Below are positions 28,609 through 37,289 of a stretch of 64,000 nucleotides of DNA, piece after piece. Below the pieces are notes generated by a model. The model saw only the letters and a program-made list of their open reading frames with translations, was not told the origin of the DNA and did not search any database. This DNA is from Lodderomyces elongisporus (lineage: Eukaryota > Ascomycota > Pichiomycetes > Serinales > Debaryomycetaceae). The stretch lies in contig NC_083674.1 of assembly GCF_030384665.1 (NCBI RefSeq), forward strand, positions 186,001-250,000. The letters are read 5' to 3'. The position numbers were made by a program, and so were the translations under genes. Position 1 is the first letter of the stretch. The number at the start of each line of letters is the position of its first letter.

Positions 28609-29801
28609 TTAAGCAAACAATGAACCAATGTCAGCTGGCATCTCAGTGATTTGAGTAGAGTAGAACTTTTCAATTTCTCTCATCATACCAACATCCTTGT
28701 CAGTGACAAAGTTGATAGCAACACCCTTTCTACCGAAACGACCACCTCTACCAATTCTGTGGATGTAGTTTTCCTTGTTTGCTGGCAAGTCGTAGTTGAT
28801 AACCAAGGAGACTTGTTGGACATCGATACCTCTAGCCAACAAATCGGTGGAGATAAGAATTCTTGATGAACCAGATCTGAATTCTTTCATGATGGTGTCT
28901 CTCTCACCTTGTGGCAAGTCAGCGTGGATGGCTGAGACGGTGAATTTTTGTTCTCTCAATTTGTTGGTCAAGAACTCAACCTTGGATCTGGTGTTACAGA
29001 AGATAACAGCTTGTGTAACTGAGATGGAGTCGTACAAATCAACCAAACAGTCGAACTTGTAGTCTTCAACTTCGACATTGATAAAGTATTGTTTAATACC
29101 TTCCAAGGTCAACTCGTCCTTCTTAACCAAGATTCTGACTGGGTTGTTCATGAACTTGGTGGTGACCTCAAGAACATCTTGTGGCATGGTGGCAGACAAC
29201 AAGACAACTTGGGTGGTTTCAGGCAATAATCTGAAAATGTTGTAGATTTGTTCCTTGAATCCAGATGACAACATCTCATCGGCTTCATCAAGATGAACAT
29301 CTTAACCTTGTCGGTTCTGAAGTATCTTCTTTCAATCATGTCGAAAACTCTACCTGGAGTACCAACAACAATTTGGACACCAGATTTGAAAGCTTCAATA
29401 TCATCGCTCATTGAAGTACCACCAATTGAGGCGTGAACGGTAACGTTCAAGTACAAACCAATGGAAGTGATAACGTTCTTGATTTGCAAAGCCAATTCTC
29501 TGGTAGGAGCCAAAATCAAAGCTTGGGTTGACTTTTCGTTTTCGTCAATTCTTTGCAAAGCTGAGATGGTGAAGGTGGCAGTCTTACCGGTACCAGATTG
29601 AGCTTGAGCCAAGACATCTCTACCTTCAGTGATTGGCAAGATAGCTCTTTGTTGAATAGCAGATGGGGTTTCGTAACCGTAACCGAAAATACCTCTAACA
29701 ATATTTGGTTTCAAGTTCAAGTCGTCGAACTTGTAAACAACATTGTCGTAGTTTGATTCAATCAAACCAGAGTCGATCTCAGTGATTCCTTCGGATGCCA
29801 T
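28609..29801 (-). pseudogene. TIF1: TIF1: translation initiation factor eIF4A, with a one-base deletion in the DEAD box
   Basis: The DEAD-box RNA helicase that unwinds mRNA leaders within eIF4F. The ATG at 29801 gives the Q motif, motif I AQSGTGKT (residues 67-74), PTREL (99-103) and GTPGR. At about residue 171 one base is missing near 29289, so FILDEADEM is read as FILMKPMRC. The second half is perfect in the next frame: [80 protein letters not shown], ending with a normal stop at 28609. Restored, it would be 397 residues, the usual length. Codon use is strongly biased (TTG, AGA, GGT, AAG), the mark of a highly expressed gene. Because eIF4A is essential and everything else is intact, this is almost surely a sequence error. 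Confidence 0.97.
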
Positions 29802-30072
29802 GTTTTATTCTAGTAATGACTTATGGTGGTGATAAGGGGTGGTTGGGAGTGTCAATCTACAAAAAGTCAAGAGAGAGGGTGAGAGGGAGGGAGGGAGAGA
29901 GAGAGAGGGAAAAGGGAAAAGGGAAAGGGAATTCTTTTTAAAAAGAGCAAAATAGAAAATTTTAATCTATATATGTAATGAGAGGGTGAAAAATTTAGGC
30001 TCGCTCTCGTCTTTGATGGGATGTAACTAAAGTATAGAGAGAAGAAGAAGAAAAAGAAGAAAAATAAAACAG

Positions 30073-30111
<39 letters not shown>

Positions 30112-30623
30112 TGTGTGTGTGTGTATATGTGTGAATGTCTCATTCAAAGTAAGTGGCAGAGAGAGGAGGGAGAAAAAAAATTTTTTTTTTAAAAAAAATT
30201 CGATGAGAAGGAAAAGAAAAAAAATTGCACAAAAATATATTTGTACCATTTCACACGACCCACCATTAATATTATCATGAACCTGCTTGGGTCTGGTGGC
30301 ATGCCTGTTCTCTTTGGTATGTATATACACATATTTTTTTTTTATTTACCTAAATAAATGCGTTATATCCTCTTGAGTATAACATATTACAATCTCTGAT
30401 CATTATTTTCTTTTGTCTATGCGTGTGTATATGTATGTCAGGTGGTGGTAATAGTGATAGTGGTGGTGGTAGAGGTGGCTTGTACAAAAAAAAAAGGAAT
30501 GTGCTTGAAAATTCAAATGAAACTAATTTAAAATTACTTTAGAATTAATCTAGAACTAATCAAGAACTGATAAAGCCATCTTCTTTAGTGGAAAAGTATT
30601 AGTAAAAAAAAAGTCAATTTTTC
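29802..30623. other. TIF1 promoter and leader; 3' region of glycogenin gene
   Basis: Rich in purine repeats on the plus strand: GAGGGAGG near 29875-29900, (GA)n at about 30079-30108 running into (GT)n at 30109-30122, and A/T homopolymers at 30174-30200. On the TIF1 sense strand these are long CT tracts of the type seen in leaders of strongly expressed yeast genes. No further gene recognised. Confidence 0.7.
30075..30125. repeat. (GA)n(GT)n compound microsatellite
   Basis: GA repeats pass directly into GT repeats upstream of TIF1. Confidence 0.93.
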
Positions 30624-32948
30624 TCAACTGAATCTTCTCTCTGGTCGGTGGACCTCTCGAAATTCCCAAGGAAACAATTTGGGTGCATGAGATTCTGAAT
30701 AATCATCCACATCGTCTTCATCCTCCCCTTCTTCGTCTTCTTCAAAGTCGATTGCTTCCTGTAAATGATCGGCATTAATCAAACCTTGCTTCTGCAACTT
30801 TTCATTCTCATAATTGTAGCTAGATACCTCTGCACCCAACTGCTTTGCATTAGCAGCACTAACAATGACAGCACCGGCAGAAGACCCCGGAGTTAATATT
30901 GAGGCACTGTCATTGCCATCTTGATTGATATCAATCTTTTCCAAGTGGTCTCTCAAGATATGCGTTGGGTAGTAATCTGAGCTAGCATCAAACACTCGTT
31001 CTGGTTCAACATATTTATGTCCATATAAATCAGGAAGTTCTAGTGGAGGGGGCTGTTGTTGTTGTTGTTGTGGTGGTGTTTGTGGTGGTGGTGCTAATTG
31101 TAGTGGAGGAGGTTTCTCTTGTAATTTATTTTCTTGAACAAAGGTGGGTGCAGATATTAAAGAATTCGGTAATGCTAAAGGTGCTAACAAAGATAAAGAT
31201 GCAGTTTTATCATGCATATTACTTTCTTGATTAAACTCATCTTTGAAATCATGGTGATGATTGTTTTCATTGCTACTATGCATTTCCTGCTTTATTGATA
31301 CAGGGTTCTGAAAAGTATTGGTGTAAACTTCTTGATTCTGAGATGTTGATGGTAAAGTGTACACTTCTTCTTGCAAATTCAGCTCCTTCTTTTCGTAATT
31401 CATTTCAGTCTCATGGACTGGTTCATTAGCCATTTTTCCACGTTCTTGAGGAGACATCGCTGCTTCATGAACTTCGACTTCCTTGGGCTCGTGCCAGCTC
31501 TCATATGTGTTAAATTGAAAAATGTTAGAATGTTGTGCATGACCAGAATCTCCTTCACTCTTTGTGTACTTTGGAGGGGGTTCTTTTGCAGGATCCCACA
31601 TTGCATCACGACTGGGTTTGATCGTGTCTTTAAATTGTTGATATCTCGCTGAATCAGACAAGGCAAATGGATCAGATTTAGTTCCTTGAGGTTTGGCTTC
31701 TTGAAATGCTTTATTCTCATGTTTATCAGTCAGCTTCTCGTCGCCCAAATCAGTGTTTATTAATTCTTTGGTAGGCATTTTGATATCAGCAAAATGATCA
31801 GATTGCTCATTGTTGATAACTTGTTCTATAGAATGTTCACCAAATTCTTCAATCCAAACATTCCACCAATTTCTGTGGATTCCCTGCGCAGTGGATGCCA
31901 GAGTCCATGGCTTGTATGGACCAATGAAATGCATTACTTTGATTTGAGACTTTGCATTGATAAACCTGACAGCTGTAGAATGGTATCTTCCGAGTGTATC
32001 GGTGGACAGCTGCAATACCTTTTCATCGTAAAACGTATCGTTTCCGCCTTCATTTTGTCCCAGTTTTTTTTCTTGCAACAATGGATGTTGTGAAGGATGT
32101 GTTGGTTTTGACAATGGCGACAAGGGCAAGCCTTGGAAATGCTTGAATGCGGGCAAATACTCATATGCGACTGATGGGGTAACATTATACAAAAAGGGCA
32201 ATTTAATCCAATTGTTAACTGTGCTATTTCCACTAATCAAATCACCATTGACGTTTAAATTTAAATTTCCAGAGTCAAAAACTGTTTGCACCCAGTTTGG
32301 TTGAATATTGAAATACTGGTTAAGTAGCCCTTGGTCAGCACCATCAAACGATATGCTCTGATTTACACGTGACTTGTTTTGATTATGGTTTTGATTTTGC
32401 TGTTGCTGTTGCAGTTGCTGGTGTTGAACCAAATTTTTCAAGTCATTGTAGGTCCCCTTATTTGGTTTGAGTAAAAAGACACCTGAATTGAAAATGTCAG
32501 GGAACCCTGAGTCGGGTTCGGCCAAAATTTTCCCTTGCGCAAACTCCAACTTCAAGAGATCAATTACTGTTGAATCAGAAGTGGGAGTCTCCAGTTCCAG
32601 AATGAGTGGAAGTGTATCTGCATCAAGGTATAGGACTTTTTCATATTGATCTAAACCCCATAATTCAATCTTGGTGAATGTCTTGGCCAATTCCGGTCTT
32701 TGCAAATCGTCTCGTAATTTGTCAACTAGAGTAGATTGGTGTACGTAAACATCAATTATGTCCTGGTAGTATGTGGATAACAAATTCAATTGCAGTGTGG
32801 AAAACTGCAGTTTATCGATTAAGACACCTAATGCTATTTCCTCATCAAACTGAGTTTTGGCTATTGCTTTCTTCAATTGTGCTCCAAGGACTAGTGCTCC
32901 GGGCAAGTAGTTGACATTATAAAGTAATGTAAATATTGCGTTTGTCAT
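30624..32948 (-). CDS. GLG2: Glycogenin, self-glucosylating initiator of glycogen synthesis
   Basis: A 774-residue GT8 glycosyltransferase that attaches the first glucoses of glycogen to its own Tyr residues, using UDP-glucose and Mn2+, and hands the primer to glycogen synthase. The N-terminus AIFTLLYNVNYLPGALVLG is the family's first strand-helix. The metal-binding DxD is D109-A-D111 in YLDADTLPL, and FNSGVFLLKPN and KVMHFIGPYKPW are further family blocks. The ATG at 32948 is chosen because it precedes the first strand; the frame continues upstream only through TTG. The middle is long, Gln/Pro/Glu-rich and disordered. The C-terminus ends in an acidic patch and FPWEFREVHRPERRF, similar to the glycogen-synthase-binding tail of yeast glycogenins. 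Yeast has two paralogues (GLG1, GLG2), and the suffix here is not certain. Confidence 0.88.
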   Translation of the reverse strand: MTNAIFTLLYNVNYLPGALVLGAQLKKAIAKTQFDEEIALGVLIDKLQFSTLQLNLLSTYYQDIIDVYVHQSTLVDKLRDDLQRPELAKTFTKIELWGLDQYEKVLYLDADTLPLILELETPTSDSTVIDLLKLEFAQGKILAEPDSGFPDIFNSGVFLLKPNKGTYNDLKNLVQHQQLQQQQQNQNHNQNKSRVNQSISFDGADQGLLNQYFNIQPNWVQTVFDSGNLNLNVNGDLISGNSTVNNWIKLPFLYNVTPSVAYEYLPAFKHFQGLPLSPLSKPTHPSQHPLLQEKKLGQNEGGNDTFYDEKVLQLSTDTLGRYHSTAVRFINAKSQIKVMHFIGPYKPWTLASTAQGIHRNWWNVWIEEFGEHSIEQVINNEQSDHFADIKMPTKELINTDLGDEKLTDKHENKAFQEAKPQGTKSDPFALSDSARYQQFKDTIKPSRDAMWDPAKEPPPKYTKSEGDSGHAQHSNIFQFNTYESWHEPKEVEVHEAAMSPQERGKMANEPVHETEMNYEKKELNLQEEVYTLPSTSQNQEVYTNTFQNPVSIKQEMHSSNENNHHHDFKDEFNQESNMHDKTASLSLLAPLALPNSLISAPTFVQENKLQEKPPPLQLAPPPQTPPQQQQQQPPPLELPDLYGHKYVEPERVFDASSDYYPTHILRDHLEKIDINQDGNDSASILTPGSSAGAVIVSAANAKQLGAEVSSYNYENEKLQKQGLINADHLQEAIDFEEDEEGEDEDDVDDYSESHAPKLFPWEFREVHRPERRFS

Positions 32949-33309
32949 GTGGAAAAATGAACTAAGCAAACTGGAAAAGCAAACTAGAAAAGCAAACTTG
33001 AAAAGCAAATCAAAACTGCTTTTTGATTATATAAATATATAAATGCCGTTAGTGCTTGGTTCAATTGAAGGGTAAGGGTGATTGGAGAATCGAAAAAAAG
33101 GTTGATACGACAGCGTGTGAGTAGTCGGATAGCAAGAAGCTGTGCTTATACCTGTGCTTATACTTGTACTTGCCTAGTGGACTTGGTAATGTTGTACCGA
33201 TTCCTTGAGTCAGTCCAAAGATAAAAAAAAGGTCAATTATGAATTGAAATGTCTTAAAAAAAGGGGGGGAGGTGGATACAAGTAATTGGCACCGACTCAA
33301 CAAAATGAA

Positions 33310-33395
33310 AATGAAATGAAGATAAAATGGAAATGAAAATGATATGAAGATAAAATGGAAATGAAAATGATATGAAAATAAAATGGAAATTAAAA
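33310..33395. repeat. Imperfect 34-bp tandem repeat
   Basis: About 2.5 copies of a unit built on GATATGAAGATAAAATGG plus AAATGAAAAT, upstream of the glycogenin gene. Confidence 0.8.
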
Positions 33396-33786
33396 TGCTT
33401 TCTAGTAGATCCTATATCGAGTAAGGAAAGTTGGAAAAATGTAATTGTCCTTGCAAAATGAGAAACCATAACACTCTATAGTTGGAATAGCACTAGTATT
33501 AGTACTCGTATTATTATCATTATAAAAGTGGCACTAAACGCATCATTTTACCAAGACCACTGCAACTGCAACTGCAACTGCCACCACAACCTCTACCACC
33601 ATTGCTAATATTAATTATATTGTTATTATTATTATTATTACTATCTTTTATGGAGATATTGCACCAACATACGGACTATGTTTACATTCTGCCTGCTGCA
33701 TGAAATTAATTGTATGAATGGCCTCCTCTTTTTGCTCATAAATCCCAGCCTATCATGCCCGGCCACTGCTCTCCTCTCCTCCTCCT

Positions 33787-33787
33787 C

Positions 33788-33808
<21 letters not shown>
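33787..33808. repeat. poly(C) tract, 22 bases, followed by poly(A)
   Basis: A C22 run directly followed by 12 A. It is intergenic, about 840 bp upstream of the glycogenin start. Confidence 0.97.
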
Positions 33809-33818
<10 letters not shown>

Positions 33819-34351
33819 AATAGAGAAAGCGAAAGAAAGAAAACAAAACAAAACAACATGCGCTTGTTTGTGTCCGTTTATGGCTTTTTGTGTTTAGAAA
33901 AAAACAACCAATTTATTTTTTTTATTTTTTATTTTTTTATATTTTTATATTTTTGGTTATTTATTTGCGGTGGGGAGAGGAGGGGGGGGGACAGGAAAGG
34001 TTTTATTTCAACATGCAAAATAAGAGAATGAGGAATAATGGCAGGGAAAGAGGAAGAGTTGATGCACCAATTTATACTGTTGAAAAAGGAATTTAAAAAT
34101 AAAATTTAAAAGCCAACAATTCACAATTTTCAATCAAACATCAAGGCAGAACCTTTATTCCACATCTCTGCGTCCATTCCCTCTTCTTTTTTTCAACTTA
34201 CCTACGATCGAGCTTTAGTACATTAGTACCAACCTTTAATAATAATAATGATAACAAAAATTAAAAGAAAGAAAGGTTTCAAAATTTTAACATCTCTTTC
34301 ATATCCAGGTCCAAAAAAGATAGAAGAAAAGAAAAGAAAACTCAAACTACC

Positions 34352-34444
34352 ATGGGGCTCCTCAAATACTGGAAACTAAAGAATGAAGATTTGAAAAGTG
34401 AATGGTCAATGCAAGGCTTTGCATTATACACATTCTTTAGATGA
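34352..34444 (+). other. Possible 30-codon small reading frame
   Basis: ATG in a CACCATGG-like context (TACCATGGGG) opens a frame of 30 codons with mixed composition (MGLLKYWKLKNEDLKSEW at the start), unlike the A-rich flanks. No homologue is recognised and no splice signals join it to another exon. It may be chance or a conserved leader element. Confidence 0.15.
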
Positions 34445-34585
34445 TTAATACCCAACCACTTACTTCCTCTTTTCTTTCTCTCTCTCTCTTTCTAACCCTA
34501 TAATCTTGCATTATAATTTCCTAAACCAACAAATACAAAATTTGCCAACTTTATTACATACAGAGCTATACAATTGACGAACAAA

Positions 34586-34605
34586 GCCGGTCCGAAAGCC
34601 CCGGC
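34586..34605. other. GC-rich inverted repeat (possible hairpin)
   Basis: GCCGG and CCGGC separated by ten bases in an otherwise very AT-rich spacer. A five-pair GC stem is possible in RNA. No RNA family is recognised. Confidence 0.3.
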
Positions 34606-34711
34606 ACAGAAAAAATAAAATTCAACCAAACCAAACCAAACCAAAAAAGAAAAAAGAAAAAGAAAAAGAAAGAAGAAGATTGAAAGAAAAAAACTGAACC
34701 GAACGGAACTT

Positions 34712-34852
34712 ATGCCAGATGCGCAGAGTGTAAGATTACCAATCCAGAGTTGGACCTTTTTTGAATGTTTGCACTTGTTATTTTTTTCATCATCTCTGTT
34801 GATCCCAATATGGCTCTTTGCAACTAATATAGCTAATCTTTCTTACAGGTGA
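34712..34852 (+). other. Possible 46-codon small membrane protein frame
   Basis: ATG to TGA, 46 codons. A short polar start (MPDAQSVRLPIQSW) leads to a hydrophobic stretch (FFECLHLLFFSSSLLIPIWL) that could span a membrane once. Base composition differs from the A-rich flanks. The same segment also contains intron-like signals (GTAAGA at about 34730, GCTAAT and TTACAG at about 34832-34848), so it could be an intron rather than an exon. Not recognised. Confidence 0.2.
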
Positions 34853-35655
34853 TTTCTTTGCAAAACAAAAAAAAAAAAAGGTATAAAAAAAAGATTAAAT
34901 CTAAACAAATACAAGAAAGTAGTAACAAAAAAAAAAGAAAAATTATTAAACTCCGAGTCTGGTCTAATCAGCAAAACGAGTTCAATACTGTAACCATGAT
35001 TTCGTGATATTCTTCATAGCCAGGGTGCAACCACAAAACCACTGCAAGATAATATCAATTTGAATATCAACAAGGATAAGAATTTGGAATATTGATTGGA
35101 ACAAAAAAGTAATAAAATAAAAAAATAAAAGAAATAAAAAAAATAAAAACTCTGAAAAAAAGGTAAATATGACACAATACGAATTTGGCTACAAATTGGC
35201 GAGATTGGGATTAATTGTTTTATTTACTTTGAAGCTTGAATATATATATATTTATATATATACTTTTCTTCATTGTATCACGTGATGTAATCAAGGTAAA
35301 GAGAGACTTTACTAGCAAATTTTATAGTTAGATGCCACGAATGGTAATTTATGTATGGAGCTTACAGTACATTGGGAAATGACTGCAAGAGTATTCGAAA
35401 TGTATCTACCAAACGGTACCTCCAACTTTGTTTGTTTCGAAATTCCAAACATCCTAGTTATCTAATGACTGTTTTCCCGAAAAATAAAAATACACCCACC
35501 AACAATATCGTCTCCAAGATATTCTAATTTCAAAAAAGAGAAAACTACATGTCAAACACAATACTTTTTTTTTTTTTTTGCAATTTATATCATTAATTTA
35601 CACAACAACAACAACAAGCAGTCTAAACTCCGTATGCTTCTCAAAACTTCTCAGC

Positions 35656-36722
35656 TTAACGGGAGTAAGACCAGACGTTCTTCAACAAACCGTCTTGTTG
35701 AGCCAATCTGTTCAATGAGTCGTCAGCTTCACCTCTACCTCTAACGTAACCACTCAAGACATAAGTGACATTGTCACCAGCAATAGCTCTTCCGTCTTCG
35801 TCAACCTTAGCAACGGAAATTTGAACTGAAGCATGGTCCTTAGCCTTAATGATTCTGTTGGTAGCAGAACATTTTCTTGGGACGTATAATTCAACCTAAA
35901 AAGAAAAAAGAAAAAAAGCAAATGTTAGTATTATGATGTATAAGACAAAACATTAAAAAAAAGAAGAAAAAAAAAGCAAAAATTTCGCAAACTTATTAGC
36001 CATTTGCAAAGAAAAGAATGGGATAAAGACGAGTATAAAGATATGAGTAAGGCAACAACTTAAAGGTCAGCTCATATGGGTCTGAAATGTGCACTTTATT
36101 TAAAATGAGTCAGATAAACTTGGATATCGAGAATGACAGGTGTCTCTTTTTTTGGCGGAGACAAGGTTTCCAAAGTTTGGAGAGTAAAAAATGATCAAAC
36201 ATGCTATGGAAAAAAACAGTACATTGTCTGATACTCTAGGCTCTTTCAAAATCCTATTGGGTAAAGTAGCTGACCATATTCTAAATTTTCCTCTAATTCA
36301 CATGCAAGTTGTAAAAACGATACTTTGACAAGATTCATCTGTTCAAACTCAAGTGCTCACTTCTAACTCCTCTGATCTGAATCTAAGAAACATTCTTTCT
36401 TTGCCAAAGAAAATAATCAAAATTAAAACGAAGAAAGATGAACTCCGCAACGAAATGCATTCAGTGACATATTCTCGACTAGTCTTAAAAATACCATTAA
36501 GCTTGGTTGCTTCTCCCATTTGACAAAATCCTTTTTTTGATTATGGGTTCAAATCGATTATCATTTCAATATCCTCTTACTTGTTCCTATCTTCACTCTT
36601 CCACTTTATTCACTCTATCATTTTCTTTACTTTTTCACTCCTTCACATTCACGTATGGCTAATAACAAACTCCTACTTCGCTGTGATTATGAACATACTA
36701 ATTGACCTTTATCGTTTTCCAT
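35656..36722 (-). CDS. RPS21: RPS21: small-subunit ribosomal protein eS21, one intron
   Basis: An 87-residue ribosomal protein of the 40S subunit, needed for late 18S rRNA processing. Exon 1 is 36699-36722 (MENDKGQL). Exon 2 is 35656-35895, beginning [20 protein letters not shown] and ending [12 protein letters not shown]. The joined product has the exact length of the S. cerevisiae protein. The intron falls after codon 8 in phase 0, as in S. cerevisiae. Codon use is extremely biased, as expected for a ribosomal protein. Cbf1- and Tbf1-type sites lie 144-180 bp upstream of the start. A reader looking for intact frames only would miss this gene, because exon 1 is just 24 bases and exon 2 lacks a start codon. 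Confidence 0.97.
35896..36698 (-). other. RPS21 intron, 803 bases
   Basis: The 5' splice site is GTATGT at 36698-36693. The branch-point sequence is a perfect TACTAAC at 35930-35924. The 3' splice site is TTTTTAG at 35902-35896, preceded by a long pyrimidine tract. At about 0.8 kb it is long for this clade. I searched for C/D snoRNA boxes on the transcribed strand and saw no convincing pair; an H/ACA RNA cannot be excluded by eye. Confidence 0.95.
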
Positions 36723-36865
36723 CTTGTCTTTGTTTGTCTATGTAGTTTGGATGTGTATAATTATTAAGTTGTTGTATTCACTCTCTTGTGAATCTTGAAA
36801 AAGTCAACTTTTTTCCACAGTACTGGTGATGTTGGCGAGCGCGTGCCAAAAGAAAAAAAAGTAAT

Positions 36866-36871
36866 CACGTG
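36866..36871. promoter_or_regulatory. Cbf1-type E-box of RPS21
   Basis: TCACGTG (CACGTG at 36866-36871), 144 bp upstream of the RPS21 start. Cbf1 sites of this form mark Candida ribosomal-protein promoters. Confidence 0.65.
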
Positions 36872-36894
36872 TACAAACATAAAATTGGTGGTGC

Positions 36895-36902
36895 TAGCCC
36901 TA
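36895..36902. promoter_or_regulatory. Tbf1-type site of RPS21
   Basis: TAGCCCTA on the plus strand, read TAGGGCTA on the gene's strand, 24 bp beyond the E-box. Tbf1 with Cbf1 is the known general pair for ribosomal-protein genes in Candida albicans. Confidence 0.7.
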
Positions 36903-37289
36903 TAGCGTTTTTTTTCTCAAGAGTACACGTAATGCGATGGTAGCGCTATTATAATAATGTCGCTCCTTAACTATCTTATGAATTTACTATTTTGCAGCCA
37001 AAATGCAGTGTAAGAAACATTTAAAGGCAACATGTTGATGTTTTGTCACAGAAGGACTATATTTGTAAAGGTTCATATGATGATGTTAAAGGATCTCTAT
37101 TGCAGAGTAGAATCAATACCTAGTCTGCATGTTGTTTCTAAAACTTTTGTTTTTCTTTTGTTCTTCATTTTTTTTCCATAGTAATTATACAACAATATTC
37201 TCAATAAACTTGATTTATTGTTACAACTCTTCTATAGTACTATAAATTTATAAACCTATGATCCATATCTAAAGTGGTTCTTGATTTTC

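Larger units (their letters stand above)
32949..35655. other. 2.7-kb spacer between glycogenin and RPS21
   Basis: One of the two longest gene-poor stretches. It has an imperfect tandem repeat at 33310-33395, a 22-base poly(C) tract (33787-33808) running into an A run, and a GT/GA-poor A-rich block with short complex segments between 34100 and 35100. Those segments include two small plus-strand frames (34352-34444, 34712-34852) and a GC-rich inverted repeat at 34586-34605. No tRNA or known snRNA was recognised. Confidence 0.65.
36723..37289. other. RPS21 promoter and TRM2 3' region
   Basis: The part nearest RPS21 (36723-36960) holds the Cbf1 and Tbf1-type sites. The rest is AT-rich 3' flank of TRM2. 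Confidence 0.8.

Noticed and set aside
36540..36560. GGTTCAAATC resembling a tRNA T-loop
   Set aside because: The flanks do not pair as a T-stem and no D-arm or anticodon arm is present; it lies within the RPS21 intron.
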